This document shows, one piece after another, positions 1-12,680 of a DNA stretch of 64,000 bases. Below the pieces are notes generated by a model. It did not search any database. It saw only the letters and a list, made by a program, of their open reading frames with translations, and was not told where the DNA came from. How positions within the stretch are numbered: the stretch's first letter is position 1; the number at the start of each line of letters is the position of its first letter. The translations under genes were made by a program, and so were the position numbers. The DNA lies in NCBI RefSeq assembly GCF_016086655.4, contig NC_052135.2:70219702-70283701 (forward strand), in the 5' to 3' direction. This stretch comes from Lepeophtheirus salmonis (taxonomy: Eukaryota > Arthropoda > Copepoda > Siphonostomatoida > Caligidae).

Positions 1-1269
1 ATAAGAGTGAAAATAACAAATGCACAAGTTTGTCTGTTTGACGGTGCCTCAATTTGAATGTTTGATAAACATCTCAGAACTGCATTACTAATTGATCTTT
101 TAAAGAAACAAGGAAGGAACAAGTATGTGTAGCTGATGATCTGCCCATCATATTGAAAAAGAAAAGAGAACAAATCTATCAAGAGTAGACTCGGTCCAAC
201 ACCATTTTTTCTTTCTTTTTTTTGGTCTTAAGTGATTTTTTGTTCGCCAAATTTTCGGTCCTGACCGCGGTCTAATACCGTGTACCGATTTTTTTCAGTC
301 TCACTTTATCGACCGATTTTTTTTCAGTCTTATCCCGTGGACAGATTTTTTTCAGTTTCATGAGACACCATTTTTTTTTTTTTTTTTTTTCTTAATCAAC
401 CGTCATTAATTTTTTCAAAAAAATATCAAAACTATACGATATGTTCTGAAACAAATACATATAAGAGACGATGGGATTAAAAATCACCTGGGTTATCTCT
501 CTTTAAACTTCGTATGACATCATTGTACTTGAAAATACATATGATGTCATGTTATTAATAATTTATCTGTAAAATCGGTCCAGACCAATTTTTTTAGGAC
601 CGAACTGGACGGAATTTTTCCTTTGGACCGATCTAGACCGAATTTTTATACAAGACCGGTCCAAACCAAGCTTTTTTGTTCGAACAAGTATTGGCTCAAT
701 CCGTCAAATCTTTTTGCAAAAACTTTGAAATATATTTATCACTTACAAGACATAATGAGTTGAGACGTATACATTTAATTCTACAATATTTACCCTGCAT
801 TAATGATAGTTTAAATATTGAAGGTCCTCCTCTTTGTAGCAGTAACACATTTCCTTACTCCAAAATTATATAACTGGCAGCTGTTGTCAAAAAAGGTCTT
901 CATTCAGTAGTACCATAAGTTTTGCTTCCGTTTTCTCCTCCAGTTGTGGGAGGTGGAGAGCATTTAACAGCAGAACACATCCCCTCTACTCACTTCTTAT
1001 GCAATTGTTAAGAATTAAACAATTGTACAAAGTATAATAAAATATTACTAAACAACCATAAGTGAGGCTCTATAAAAATAATCTTCATCATGCACGTAAT
1101 TTCATCTAATTTATCAACGTCAAAAATTTTATGTATACAATAATAATTGATTTACTTTTAAAGGTTCTTATATATCTCATCAACCTACTGGAAATGGATA
1201 ACACAATTGATGTTTCAAATACAATCAAACCTGATTTAAGCGTATTACCAAACTAAGAGGCCATATTCA
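1..1269. repeat. Non-coding, with CGGTC-rich repeat fragment (about 186-672)
   Basis: No gene seen. Positions about 186-672 contain many interrupted copies of GACCGATTTTT and CGGTCC, with GGTCCAACACCA near 195 resembling the terminal repeat of the complete MITE at 1278-1728. It looks like a decayed or nested relative of that family. A 25-base T run lies near 370. The remainder is AT-rich with no recognisable element. Confidence 0.4.
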
Positions 1270-1277
1270 GTTCCAAC

Positions 1278-1728
1278 TAGTGTTGGATCAGTCCTAGGAC
1301 CTTACCAATCTTTTTTTCCCCGCCCCTTTCAGTAACTTTATTTATCAGTCCAATCTTTTTTACCAGGTTGGACCAGAGGAATGATACATCGGACTTTCGG
1401 CCCTATGGTCTTAGTATCCTTTTTATTTTCTTCACTCATAGCTAGGATTGAAGAATATATAAACTAGAAAATAATAATCACAGCTAGAACGTATAATATT
1501 ACTTTCTTGTCACATCTCCTACAAGTATCTTGTCTCTTTGAAAGAGGTTATGAATTATAAAGTAACGTCAGCGATTCAAATGACGTAATTAGTAACAACT
1601 ACGTTATTTAAGGCATTGTAGTTTCTACAAGAGACCAATAAGGAACGGTCGAGGAACTGATAAATTTTATTGGACTGGCCCGAAAGAACTGCAGTTTTTT
1701 CTGTTTTTTTGGTACCGATCCAACACTA
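1278..1728. mobile_element. hAT-type MITE with TIRs and 8-bp target duplication
   Basis: The element starts TAGTGTTGGATC and ends GATCCAACACTA, a perfect 12-bp terminal inverted repeat. It is flanked on both sides by the same 8 bases, GTTCCAAC (1270-1277 and 1729-1736). An 8-bp duplication and a terminus of the form Y-A-R-N-G are typical of the hAT superfamily. The 451-bp body has no long reading frame, so this is a non-autonomous copy. CGGTC-rich fragments elsewhere in the window look like relatives. Confidence 0.8.
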
Positions 1729-2176
1729 GTTCCAACGTAGGATTGAATTTCATAAAATAAAAGATGGAATTAAGCGTGTTCCTGCTATCCTCGCTCAGTG
1801 ATCATACAAATTATGCCATAGTTTAATGGCAGAACCTGCCTTTAAAAGTTACTTTTTAAAACTTACATAGACTGTTGAGTAAAAAACAATAAAAGAGTGT
1901 CTGGCAAGAGAGACTGTATATTGTACAAGAATAGCCAGTTGGGCACACCCTATCTAGTCAAAACCTGACAGGATATCAAATTGGAAAAACTAAGAGGAAG
2001 TCAAATTAAAGTCATAAAGTTTGAATTACATCGTGTTATCATTTTCTTCAAAATATAAACTTATTCACATTTCTTTTTGTTTTCAGTCATAATAATTTTC
2101 GTTATTGAGTTGTGCCGCGATACTTGTGCCGTACATCCACAGACTAGTAGTGACGGATGTTAAATAGGCCTTACGG

Positions 2177-3260
2177 GCGGGGGCGACTGCAGGATTATAA
2201 ATATATATATATATTAGGGGGAGGTGGTTTAGTTTTTGGAATTTTTTTTTAACAGAAATTCAAATATCTATAGCTATTTACAAAAATATTTTTGAAAATA
2301 AATTTCAAAAATCTATACCTATTCAGAGAAAATTAATTTAAATTTTTGAAAAAAAAAATTAATATTAAATTTCTAGGAAAAAAAATTAAAAATCCATCTT
2401 TATTAACATAAAGTTAAATTTTTTGGAAAAAAATTTCAAAAATTATAACTTAAAAATTAAAAATGTTTTCCCAAAAGTGTTAACAATTATATTTTTTTGG
2501 AAAAAAAATTTCAAAAATCTTTTACTATTTACAGAATTTTTTTAAATTTTTTTTTTGAAAATACTTAAATTTAAAATATTGAATTTGTTACTCTGTTGCA
2601 TAGTTTGCCCGAATGGCGAAAAAAATTATAGTAAACAGCAAACATTCCTTTGGGGGGAACAGCTCTCCACCCCATCCCTTACAGACGCCCCTGATAGGCT
2701 AATAGATCAAGTATGTGCTAAGAAGCGAGAGCATCCTTTTCTACTTAGTAATCTCAACAAGGTTTTTCTTTGCCCAAAGCTGTTATAATTATTATTTAAG
2801 TCTTGAAAAAAGAACATCTAAGTGTAAAGTATGTTCTTGTTGGATACGGAGAAGAATTGAAAATTGACATCCAGTGGCGTCCACAGGGTGTAAGCTGGAT
2901 TTTTTTCTTTTTATTTGAATATTTGAAAAAAAAAATATCAAAACAATTAATTTTTCAAATTTTTTTCCAAAAAAAATTATTTTTCTAATTATTTAATCAA
3001 AATCCTCTTTTCTATTTTTTTTCAGACAATTTTTTTTTTTTTTTCCAAAAAATTAAATTTTCTCTATATAGCTACGAATTTTTGAAATTTTTCTCCAAAA
3101 AATAGAATAGTTGAAATTTAATTTTTGAAATATTTTACCAAAGTATTTAATTTATTTTTACAACAGCTGTAGATTTTTGACAACATTTTCAACACATTCA
3201 ATATTTGAAATTTAATTTTTCAAGTTTTATTCAAAAAATTGCAATAACCAAGCCCCTCAA
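2177..3260. repeat. Two AT-rich dispersed repeat copies (about 2177-2560 and 2871-3260)
   Basis: Both stretches consist of degenerate units built from TTTGAAATTT, CCAAAAAATT and TAATATTTGAAATT, with a recurring CTATGGATTTTTGAA-like piece. They are bordered by GC-richer text such as GGCGTCCACAGGG (near 2876) and AACCAAGCCCCTC (near 3248). The same arrangement recurs near 11690, 36029, 57960 and 59577, so this is a dispersed family and not a local low-complexity patch. Short reading frames within it are chance. Confidence 0.55.
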
Positions 3261-5054
3261 AAATATATATATATAGCTTTTCCTCACTATATACGTTGTG
3301 GCATTTGTGTTTTTCCTTCCTCTTATGACTACTTGCAGCTGATTTATAGATCGTCATGACAGCTTAGCTATTTTCCTCCTAAACATTCTTCAAATTGTCA
3401 GGGTGACCACTTTAATATTCGGTTTCTTTTAATTTTAGAATACTGGCGGGACATATTTGATGCTTCCCTGCTTATAGACACTCTCTTGACTAGTTAATAA
3501 ATACAATATGGTTGCCTACACATAAATGAATAGTTCCACCAGATTTCTGTAATTCCCTCCCTCTCTGTCTGAGAATTAATGCTATCCCATTACTTCCGAG
3601 ACGTAAGTTGTATCCTTTAATTTATACTTTTGGTCCACTATTTACTACTTTTGAATTGTTCCAAAATACCAAAACTGGCTTAAGAAGTCATCAACAATTT
3701 GACCTTCTCTATCAAACCTTGATTTTCTTCTTCTATTTCCCTCCTCGTATGCATTATTGCATATTTCTGTTAACTCGATCATCAATACCCTTGTTAACTG
3801 CGCCATGTTATGTATAGAACGATCCAATAATGATGACAACGAGTGATTATTAGCTTATTTTCACAAATATATTATATTATATCATTAACTAATAACCAAT
3901 ACATTGAATATACCACGTCTTGGTAAATCCCATAATGATTATCTTGTACAATATATAATGCTAGAGATCGCAACGTTCTAACCTGTTTAGTAAACTACTA
4001 AAACCTCAACACTAACCAGTCACTTTTTTTGTTTCACTTACCTGGTTTCGTTTATACAGGTTCGACTGTTCTTACACAAACAATGAAAATACATCCAAGC
4101 TTATTTCCTCAACTTGGATTTTACCTATATTTACATACCTATTCAAATCATAATTTGCAGAAAGAGGTGCGTTATATTTTACAATAATAAATAAATGTAC
4201 ATTATTAAAGTAAGTATATTGATCTCTTCAAGAATTCAACTTTTTGTATCCAATACATCTTGAGCATGATGTATCCACCTACGATACATACATGCATTGA
4301 ACATACCTATATTTATAGGCTTTAGTCTTGATTTTATAGAAAAATACCAAGGTTCAAGGGACTTATCTACTCAGTTTTGTGAGTTGTACATAATATTAGA
4401 GATGTCACGAATACTAAAATTGTAGTTTGTGGAACGTGAAGAATCATTGCTTGGTAGTTCGTGGGTCGTTTTTAAATTTTTGTTGGTTAAATAGTGTGTC
4501 TGCCGTTTTTTTATTCAGGCTACATTTCGCATTTGGTCATTATAATATTGTTCCGCGTACAGGGCTGGGTTTAGTGTGATCTGTGGGCTCTTATATTTTT
4601 TTAATATTTTCACTTGTTATATACTAAAAGTCCTTTTATTTTTTCAAATGGACTTTTTTTATAAGATTTTTTTTAGTGAACTTTTTTTGTTCAATTTTGA
4701 ATAATATTGATGAAATTAATGTATTTTTTAATTACATTTCTTAAAGATAATCATTTTTCTATTTATGTGTTACTATGATAAAATGTTTTTTGGTGTAGAC
4801 ATATATTAAATTTTCACAAAAATTTATATTCAGTGCGGCACTTTAGTCAAGTGGAGAGTCTGGTTCAAGTACCCCCAGTATTACCCCATTCGTCTAAAAC
4901 TGGTCCTGACTCTGGTTGGAAGGTAATAACTGATAATACTGTCTTGAGATTCCAGCAACGCAAACAATATAACCTTGGAAAGAATAGAATAAAAGAAAAA
5001 AATATACGTCAATTTATTTTTGAAAGAAACAGCTGGCCTTAAAGGATTGATAGT
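3261..5054. other. No gene recognised
   Basis: AT-rich sequence with only short chance reading frames. A stretch near 3330-3450 (CAGCTGATTTAT followed by CATTCTTCAAATTGTCAGGGT) is closely matched near 26090-26170, so it is a dispersed repeat fragment. Nothing else recognised. Confidence 0.4.
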
Positions 5055-5310
5055 TATTAGTGGTGAAACTCGGTCTGCAACTGATTTTTTTCTCGATCCG
5101 ATCTTAATTGATGTTTTTTAGACCGATTTTAACCTTTATATTATTCAAGAGAGAAGTTTCAGATCGTGGATCGAAATTGAATCAATCTCAAATCGTGCCG
5201 CGAATTTTTATGATCTCATTATATGGGTATACTTTTTTTGGTTCCATGTGACGGACCGATTTTTTATTTCTTAGATCAACAGATCTGTGTAGGAGTTATA
5301 GACCAAAATT
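5055..5310. repeat. CGGTC-rich MITE fragment
   Basis: Begins TAGTGGTGAAACTCGGTCTG and contains repeated GACCGATTTT pieces. It resembles the end and body of the hAT-type MITE family typified by 1278-1728. No matching right-hand terminal repeat or target duplication is visible, so it is called a fragment. Confidence 0.35.
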
Positions 5311-6872
5311 CAACAAAAAGTAATGAACAAATGGACGCTTGATATACATGTCAGCATCAACTACCTTCGTGTAAATGTATGTACCAGGGTTATTTTTTCA
5401 TCGTATGAGTCACGGGGTTATGCCATTAAACTGAAAATGAACGCTATTTTTTTTTGGGGGGGGTGCAACTGTCGATTGTTCCACGCATGTTCCCACCAAT
5501 TATTATTTAAAATCTTGATTGGTTGTACTCGGATTAGCTCTGTGTAATATGTTAACAATTAATTTGAGAGATACAATAAAAAGACCTATTGTGAATTTGT
5601 ACAAGTCGTACACAGTTCTCATTTTGACAGTTTGCAAACCGAGTCTTACTCGTGACATCCCTACTATGTACCTAATAATGTACTATATTGTTTCATTCTT
5701 TATTAACCCGACCCGACCCACAAAAATGAATTAAATGGTTAGTGAAGAACAAGCTAATTTTTGAGTGAATTATATTATTGGTGGATTATTATATTACATA
5801 ACTAAATGACACTTATATTATGTAATAATTAAATACTGGATTTCCTCGTGAAATAAATATTTACCAGGAATTTCCCGTGTGTGTAAAATTGCAAGATATC
5901 TCAGGAAAACAAGATCCCCATGGAGAAAACCTAGTATATAACCATTCATCCCATCATCTTGAAACTTTAGTCTAATAATAAGTTTGTCGAATCTTCATAT
6001 GCGTCTATGTACTGTTAGTATGAACAATTATTATTTCTATTTTTTTTAGAAATGACATCCGTCTTTTCATCCCACACTGAAACCCATGTCTTTGCCTAAT
6101 TGTTGCTTAGTAAAATCTATTGCACCTGTTATGGGACGAAATAAATAATGTCAAACATATTATTGACAACCACATGAAATAAAAAGTAATTTAATAAAAC
6201 TATTATTTGAAGTTTGTCATTCCTTAATACTTTTATATATATACGTAAAAACAATATGAGAAAACAATTGAAGGTTTTACCTTCTTTATGGACAATAGAA
6301 TAATAAGTACCTGCATATGTCAACACATGATCTCCAAATGATGGATGCCTTATTTGTATCAAGGAAAATACATGATATACATACTTATTAAGATTAATAT
6401 GGTATCTCTAAAATAAAATGGCGTGGGATGTTCAGTCTATTCGCTCATCATATCCTCATATCTTTATTTCTTGCTTTGTTATGAATGATAAATGGAGTAG
6501 TACTCTGAAGGGCTCTAGGGAAAAACTATGTTCCTAACTCCGACCTATAATACAGTGTTATTGCAGTGACGTAGTCACCTTAGTCTTCTCCTTAACTAGG
6601 GTTGGGGGGGGGGACAGCCTGTTCAAATTGGCTGTGTGCCCGGAGGAACATGTAGCAGCTTCTAATTTTAAGCCAATCAGAATTGAGAACTAATAAATCC
6701 TACCTTGAGTGTCCACTCTTTTGTCTAAAGTCCGCAAGATTATATTGGAGAGGGGGTTGTTGTTGGGAATATTTATGAAAAAAAAAACCCAAATTAAAAT
6801 TTTGTGAAAAAAAGTTGTAAATTTCAATATCAAATTTTTGCAAAAAAAATTTCAAGTATCAAATTTCTAATA
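5311..6872. other. No gene recognised
   Basis: AT-rich with no convincing coding region. About 6770-6885 is a short AT-rich patch of the TTTGAAATTT type, next to the mariner-like remnant. A G run lies near 6604. Confidence 0.35.
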
Positions 6873-7735
6873 TTACATTTTTTGCACAATATGGCCACCT
6901 TCGTTATCAATCACAGTCTTTACACGTCGCCGGAACACCATGCAGGAGTTGATGAGAAACTCCTCTGACAAGATGGTCAATGCCGCCACTATATAGGACT
7001 TCACTGAGTCCACATTTGGGGCATGAGGTCCTGTTGGTTTTCCTCTCCAAAGTCCCCATATAGAAAAGTCCAGTGGGTTCAAATTTGGTGACGAAGGGGG
7101 CCATATCTCTTTGGACCAGAATAAAGCCATAGTTGTGTTGAGCCATGGCAAAATGTTGTACCGAAACACCTTATAGGAAGCCTCCTGGCCGATTTTCATT
7201 CCAGACATGAAAAAGAACGGAGGCATCTTCTTTCCATCAGAGGCTCAACGCCAATGACCATTGTTTGGGCCGGATATTTGGAGTGGTAAACGCCTTGAAC
7301 CTCTTCTTTTTTGTTTCTGCAAGCCAGCCGTCGTTCCAGTGGTTGTGATCAACTGTAAAAAATCTCCTTGTCCCAGAAAATGTTAACAATTGACCCATTT
7401 ACCTTGATCTATGTAAGGATTTTCTTGCACCTCTCGAACCTCCTGCCTTTCATCTGCACTGTCAGAAGGTTGCGTGGGGTCATTGCGAAAGAAATTAATG
7501 TCAAGCTATGTTTCATGGTCCTAGGAGCTACAGAAAAGTCGTTGGCGATGTGATTCATCAACTTGGTTGGATCTTCCTTGATATTCTTCTCCGAACTTTT
7601 TAAGAACTTTGTATCCCTCTTTAAATTAAACCCTCCACTTCCTGACATCCTGCAGAGGTCGTCTTTATTTCTTTTTCATCTTGGACAACCTAAAAATCCG
7701 GCTCCTAGAACACTTAACAATGTCCGTAATTTTCC
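6873..7735 (-). pseudogene. Mariner-like transposase remnant (IS630/Tc1-mariner superfamily)
   Basis: Reading leftward, the N-terminal part (about 7690-7409) contains GSGGFNLKRD and KNIKEDPTK. The C-terminal part (7226-6873) contains MPPFFFMSG, the third-catalytic-Asp region SPNLNPLDFSIWG, a CMVFRRRV helix and a terminal GGHI motif. The same family recurs at 62735-63250, which has GSGGHNFKRD and KNIKEDPAK. The central catalytic region (around DE and QDGAPSH) is missing or rearranged, and the halves lie in different frames, so this is a dead, partly deleted copy. The 5' side ends abruptly at about 7735 against a DD37D-type copy in the opposite orientation. Confidence 0.75.
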
Positions 7736-8457
7736 TCAGAGGAAGAATCATCTTCTTCTCCGACGAGAAGAACTGGACTGTCGACAGAAGCTACAACGTC
7801 CAGAATGACAGGTGGCTTGCCAAGGAGAGAGAAGAGGTCCCTGCAGTCTTCACCACAAAGTTCCCGGCCTCCATGGGATGACCCTGGGTGTCATCCGCAG
7901 CACCGGTGAGGTGATGCCTCCTTTCTTCTTCAATCCCAAGGAAAGGTTTAACGCTATAAGGTACTGCGAAGTCATGGAGGAGTTTGTCATCCCCTGCATG
8001 AAGGATACGGCCGCTGGGAGGGAGTTCATATTCCAACAAGACTCAGCGCCCGCACACATCGCCATGAGGACCACTAACCTCTTCAACTCCACGAAATCAC
8101 TTTCTGGGATCGCAACATCGGGCCCTCCAACTCACCCGACCTCAATCCGTGTGATTACTACAGGTAGGAGAAGTTGGAGAGGGAGGTGTGCAAGGTCAAC
8201 CACAAGAGCATCGCGGCCCTGAAGGGCTCCATTACGAGGGAGTGGAATGCTGCCGATTCCGTGGAAGTCATCAGGGCATGCAAATCCTTTAGGGGCAGGA
8301 TGGAGAAGATGGTGGCTGCTGAGGGAGGACATATTGAATAAATTTATTGTTTAATATCATGTCTAACTTTTTCATATTAACAAATACACTCCAAATTCCA
8401 TTTTTATCAAGCAGGTTGAATTTTAAGATAGTTCCAATTTATCGTGGACACCCTGTA
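7736..8457 (+). pseudogene. 5'-truncated maT-like (DD37D) mariner transposase copy
   Basis: The sequence encodes the catalytic half of a Tc1/mariner transposase. FFSDEKNWTVD carries the first catalytic Asp, FQQDSAPAH the second, and SPDLNPCDYY the third in another frame; the protein ends at EGGHIE about 8338. At least one frameshift separates the second and third motifs, near 8090. The 3' end runs to the inverted repeat ending GTGGACACCCTGTA at 8457. It is highly similar to the reverse-strand copy at 41226-42491, which has the missing 5' part. Sequence upstream of about 7736 belongs to a different element, so this copy lacks its N-terminal DNA-binding region and 5' terminus. Confidence 0.85.
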
Positions 8458-9865
8458 CTATTCTTTCTCTAGGAACAACCGTGAATTGAGCCTACGCACA
8501 AAATAATATTTTTTACCGAGTGGGTTGTCCTATGAACTACGGGATAAATGTCAAAAAAATAATTCCCCTGGTATCCTGCTCAACGACAATGTCCCGGGAA
8601 ATGAGAAGCCCTAATTCCTATGCAATTACTTGACATCATAATAAATTGAGAATCTATATATGTACATATTCTGGAATATTTTAAATGTACTCGAGGGCAA
8701 AAATGCAAAAATCCATAAAAATAAGATGATGCATTCATATGAATGACAAACAACCGTTATGGGAGTTAAATTAATTGTACAAACTATTTCCCTAAATATA
8801 TATAGTTATATATGGACAACTCAAAGGAATAGGCATTTAAAATGAGTAACTATAAATTATTAGGCACTTAAAAGAATAATACCATGTGATTTGGGGAGAA
8901 AAGGGAGACTTATGGTACTACGGAATTAAAACCCTTTTTGACATCAGCTGTCTGTTCTAGGATTTTGGAGAGAGAAAATATATTACTGCTATAAATAGGA
9001 GGCCCCCCCAACAATTAGAATAACATTATTAATGGGGAAATATTGTAATATTATGTATAAACTTGATGTACTCGTATGTCCCCAAATAAAAACGCATAGA
9101 GGACAGGGTATTTATTTCAAAAATGGAGACAGATACAGGTTTTAAACATAAAATAAGAGTTGTTCAGAATTATGAGTTACGTACCTAAGGCTATGTTTCT
9201 TTCTGATCAGACCAGATTCCTGGGCTCTGGAGAGCAAGTTTGTTGTTTCGCTAATAAGTTGATTTTTTTTTCATTAAATATAATTGATTCCCCGTGCCTC
9301 AATGTTTTTTTAAAGGTAGGGGTTGTTGATTCGAAAATGTACAAAAAAAAAACAAAAAATCGAATTATTGTACTAATGGAAAAAGGCAAAATGTATAATA
9401 ATAAAAACGAATTAAAAAAGAGAATTAGGTAAATGAAGGAAGAAGAGAATTATCGAGTTAGTCTAAGTATGTATCTTCATTATGGTATAAGGAGCAACTT
9501 ATTTCTAATTATAATGACAAAAGAGATGTAAAAAATTTAAAGGTTGTATATGGACAAGTTTTACTAAATTCTGGAGTTATTTAAAGTATTAATAAAATAA
9601 TTTGAAATAAGATATACAATACGAACCGTTTATTCTTTTATAATCTTACAACTGTTATTTATCTCTACATTTGTCCCATTACTTACTATTCCTAAAACCT
9701 AAATGACTGTTACTTCAATCTGATTTTTTTTTGACATGGTTTTTTTAAACCAATGACCTTATTTAGGGGAGGTAGACTCACACACCACAAGGTCACTTAC
9801 GTAAGAAGAGGATCCGGCCTTAAAAAAATGCAATCCTTGTTGAGGAGGGCTAACTTAAAACCATG
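8458..9865. other. Non-coding; repeat fragments only
   Basis: No gene seen. About 8460-8550 resembles the right end of the foldback at 9866-10345 (TCTCTAGGAA ... CGAGTGGGTTGTC). About 9187-9350 shares blocks such as TAAGGCTATG, CTGATCAGACCAGATT and GATTCCCCG with the reverse complement of 33420-33535, marking another dispersed repeat. Short reading frames here are not convincing. Confidence 0.4.
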
Positions 9866-10345
9866 GAGCGAGGTAGCTCAACGAACAACGCTCTCGGAAT
9901 AAATTATTTTACTAAATGTAAATTTTGATACTATAATCTGTGTTTATACTTAATCAGTGCAACGCCATCTGACGGCGTTGGCGGGGAGTAAAGGAAAGAA
10001 CCACGTAAGTCAACATAGTATGGGGAAAAAAAACCACGCAGCTTGTGAATAACACCTTAAAACAATTGACAACAACAATTAAGATTATTAACTTCAAATT
10101 GTGATATTCAAAAAACTTCAGCACACTTTTTTTTTAATGTTACTTTAATTGGTTAGATGGAGTTTCACTGATTAAGTATAAGTCAACATTATAGTATTAC
10201 ATTCACTCCATCTGACCAATGAATCTTTTGGTGAAATCCAAATACATGTAGTATATTTATTTCTCTAGGAATCACCTGGACGCGAACGCACATTGAATTT
10301 AACAGAATAACTTCTCCCGAGCGCGTTGTCGATGAGCTTCGGTGA
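9866..10345. repeat. Foldback-type inverted-repeat element
   Basis: Left arm (about 9873-9925: AGCTCAACGAACAACGCTCTCGG) pairs with the right arm (about 10285-10335), whose reverse complement reads AGCTCATCGACAACGCGCTCGG. Inside there are further inverted pairs: CTTAATCAGTG near 9950 against CACTGATTAAG near 10168, and TTGGTTAGATGGAGT near 10150 against ACTCCATCTGACCAA near 10205. No coding capacity. It looks like a MITE or foldback element; its exact ends and target duplication are not resolved. Confidence 0.5.
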
Positions 10346-11209
10346 TTCCATTTATTTATTTAATTTCTGAAAAGAGAAACTCTAAATATAAAGGAATCAC
10401 TGAGGATTCTTAGGAGAATTATCAATATTCTAGCTAGATACGGATATAAATTTACGTTTATTCCTGGTCGGAGATTTAATGAGTACACTTTTTTTCACAG
10501 TTTTCTACGTTGGAGCTGCATATGGACTCTTAGTACGGTGACATTCTTAAATCAGATGACTGTTAGACCCGACGTGCCATAAATCATTATTTCTTCTTCA
10601 TTATCGTGATATTGAGAGTAGTGGAGTATAGCGTTATTCTTCATGATGCGAGCCATAAAGGGATAATCAAAGATAATATCATGATATTCATTCCCCCTTG
10701 AAGAAACTTTCTTGAGACATAATTTCCTTTTGTTTCCAAAAAGACATGCATAACTGCATAGTATTAAAATTACATACTATTATGTACACAAGTATCAACA
10801 TATTACTTATCATATTTCAATGCCCTCTCACCTACCTATGACTTCATAGAAATAAGTAATTGAATACGTTTAATGAGTTATTATATCATTCATATATTTA
10901 ATAAAATTGAGTTCAATTACTTTACATTTATAGTTTTTCTATTAGGTATTTAAGATTTGTAATTGAATCATAGTTAAGTGTGTATATATATATGTTATAA
11001 TATGTATTTATAAATTATTCAAGATGAATATATTTCTTGACTAATTATTTATAATATGTAGGCGCCATGCTCTTAATTTAATGCATTCATATCGGTACTT
11101 TTTTGTTGAACCAGTATATACTATATATTTCCTTTGGATGTGAGCTCTATCACTAATTTCAATTCTTTGATATCCAGTAACGACTTAGCACAGAGAAATA
11201 AAAACATTG
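10346..11209. other. No gene recognised
   Basis: AT-rich sequence without a supported gene, RNA or complete repeat. Confidence 0.35.
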
Positions 11210-12194
11210 AGGTCATACAAGACGTTCTTACTCGTGTTGGGTTTCGGTTTGTAAGTCATAGACTGATCTGACCAATTATGACTTTTCGAAGATCAAACTT
11301 ATTGGATCCTTTAGAGATGTTCGAGTTGGACAGGTTTCAAAGAAAAATTCACTCTAGATCAACTAGAAAGAAAAATTCCTTTTGGATCGGTATCATTTAC
11401 AATTTGGTCTAGGCCGGTTCTATATATGAATTGTTGATGACGTCATGTGTGTTTCAAAATTGTGAGCATCGACTTACAATAACGTCATATGAAGTTGTAC
11501 AAATCATATTCGTACAACTCATAAATACGGATAGGAGACAAAATTTAGTGATTGGATGATTAATTGCAATAGGAGAATTGGTTGTTTTTACTGGATCGGA
11601 ATCGGCGTAGAGATCCGGAAAATAGTGTTTAATTTGCGATTCCGATACTTATTTATTACTCGTATTTAACTATTTATAACTTTCCTAGGATATAAAAAAA
11701 ATAGACCCCTCTAAAATCAAGTAATTTTTAATTTGAAAAGAAAATTTAATATTTCATTTTTTTCAAATAATTAAATATTCTAAATTTAATTTAATTTTTC
11801 AATTTTTTTTCCAAAAAATTTAACTGTCTGAATTACAAAGTATTTTTTTAAATTTTTATCCAACAAATGTTATGTTTGAATTTTTTTTTTTTTTTTCCAA
11901 AAATTTTATATTAGAAATTTAAATTAAATTTTTTTTTTTGTTTTGAGGGAAAAAAATTCCATGAAATTTAATACATGAATTTTTACTCGAAAAAATTTAA
12001 TTTTTTAAGAATATCCATAGGTTTTTGAAATTTAAATATGAAATATTTTTTGCAAAAAATTTCGATTTTTTTTTTTTTTTTTTTTTTAAATCAAGCCCCT
12101 CCACCCACTAAAATATAATCTGTGGACGCTCCTGATAGCAAAATTATATTTTTTAACAATTATTTGAAATATTAAATAATCAGAATCGGAATCA

Positions 12195-12235
<41 letters not shown>

Positions 12236-12440
12236 AATCACTAATAAAATTGCTCCATTGATTAAGACAGGAATAAATCGGTCTGCACGATTTGAAAAAA
12301 ACCATTAAATATCGGTATTAAGTCTTAGATCACTACTGTCTAAACGGAAATATCGGACCAAATCCGTCTTGAAAAAGATTATTGAAGACCGAATTGAGAA
12401 AAAAAAAATCGCCGTTGGACTGCGTCTAATCACTAGTTGG
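11210..12440. repeat. Nested MITE fragments with an AT-rich array inside
   Basis: About 11210-11640 and 12245-12440 are CGGTC-rich pieces related to the hAT-type MITE. About 11619 (TAGTGTTTAATTTGCGATTCCGAT) and the reverse complement of about 12190-12245 (TTAGTGATTC ... TGATTCCGATTC) look like two ends of one element. Between them sits an AT-rich array (about 11690-12140) closing with AAGCCCCTCCACCCACTAAA and CTGTGGACGCTCC. The arrangement suggests that the AT-rich family inserted into a MITE. A long T run lies at about 12200-12234. Confidence 0.4.
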
Positions 12441-12680
12441 TCTCCTTTGTTGTATCTCCCAACCTTTCCTCCCTAAAGAAACCAAAAAAGACACAAAATC
12501 AGTTGTTAGTTGGGCTATTCTTTCCAACTACGGAATTATATTCGAATAACAAACAACAAGAGCCAATTTGAATTCAGCCAATAACACCCATATGGGGAAA
12601 ATATTTGAAATAATCAACAGCTGATAGAAAAACACTGTGTAAACTTGTATGTTTGTGTGAGGTACACGCCGCGTCGGGAC
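12420..12680 (+). repeat. CAGCTGAC-family dispersed repeat, forward copy
   Basis: Ordered blocks match the copy at 31475-31760: TTGTATCTC, AATCAGTTGTTAGTTGGG, CCAACTACGGAATTATATTC, ATTCAGCCAATAAC and CAACAGCTGATAG. Reverse-oriented copies occur at 17575-17830, 21180-21360, 22080-22330 and 25440-25850. It is non-coding and of MITE-like size. The exact ends are not resolved. Confidence 0.5.

Noticed and set aside
7791..8332. Reverse-strand frames over the maT-like copy
   Set aside because: These are antisense shadows of the transposase; the sense strand shows the DDE/D motifs.
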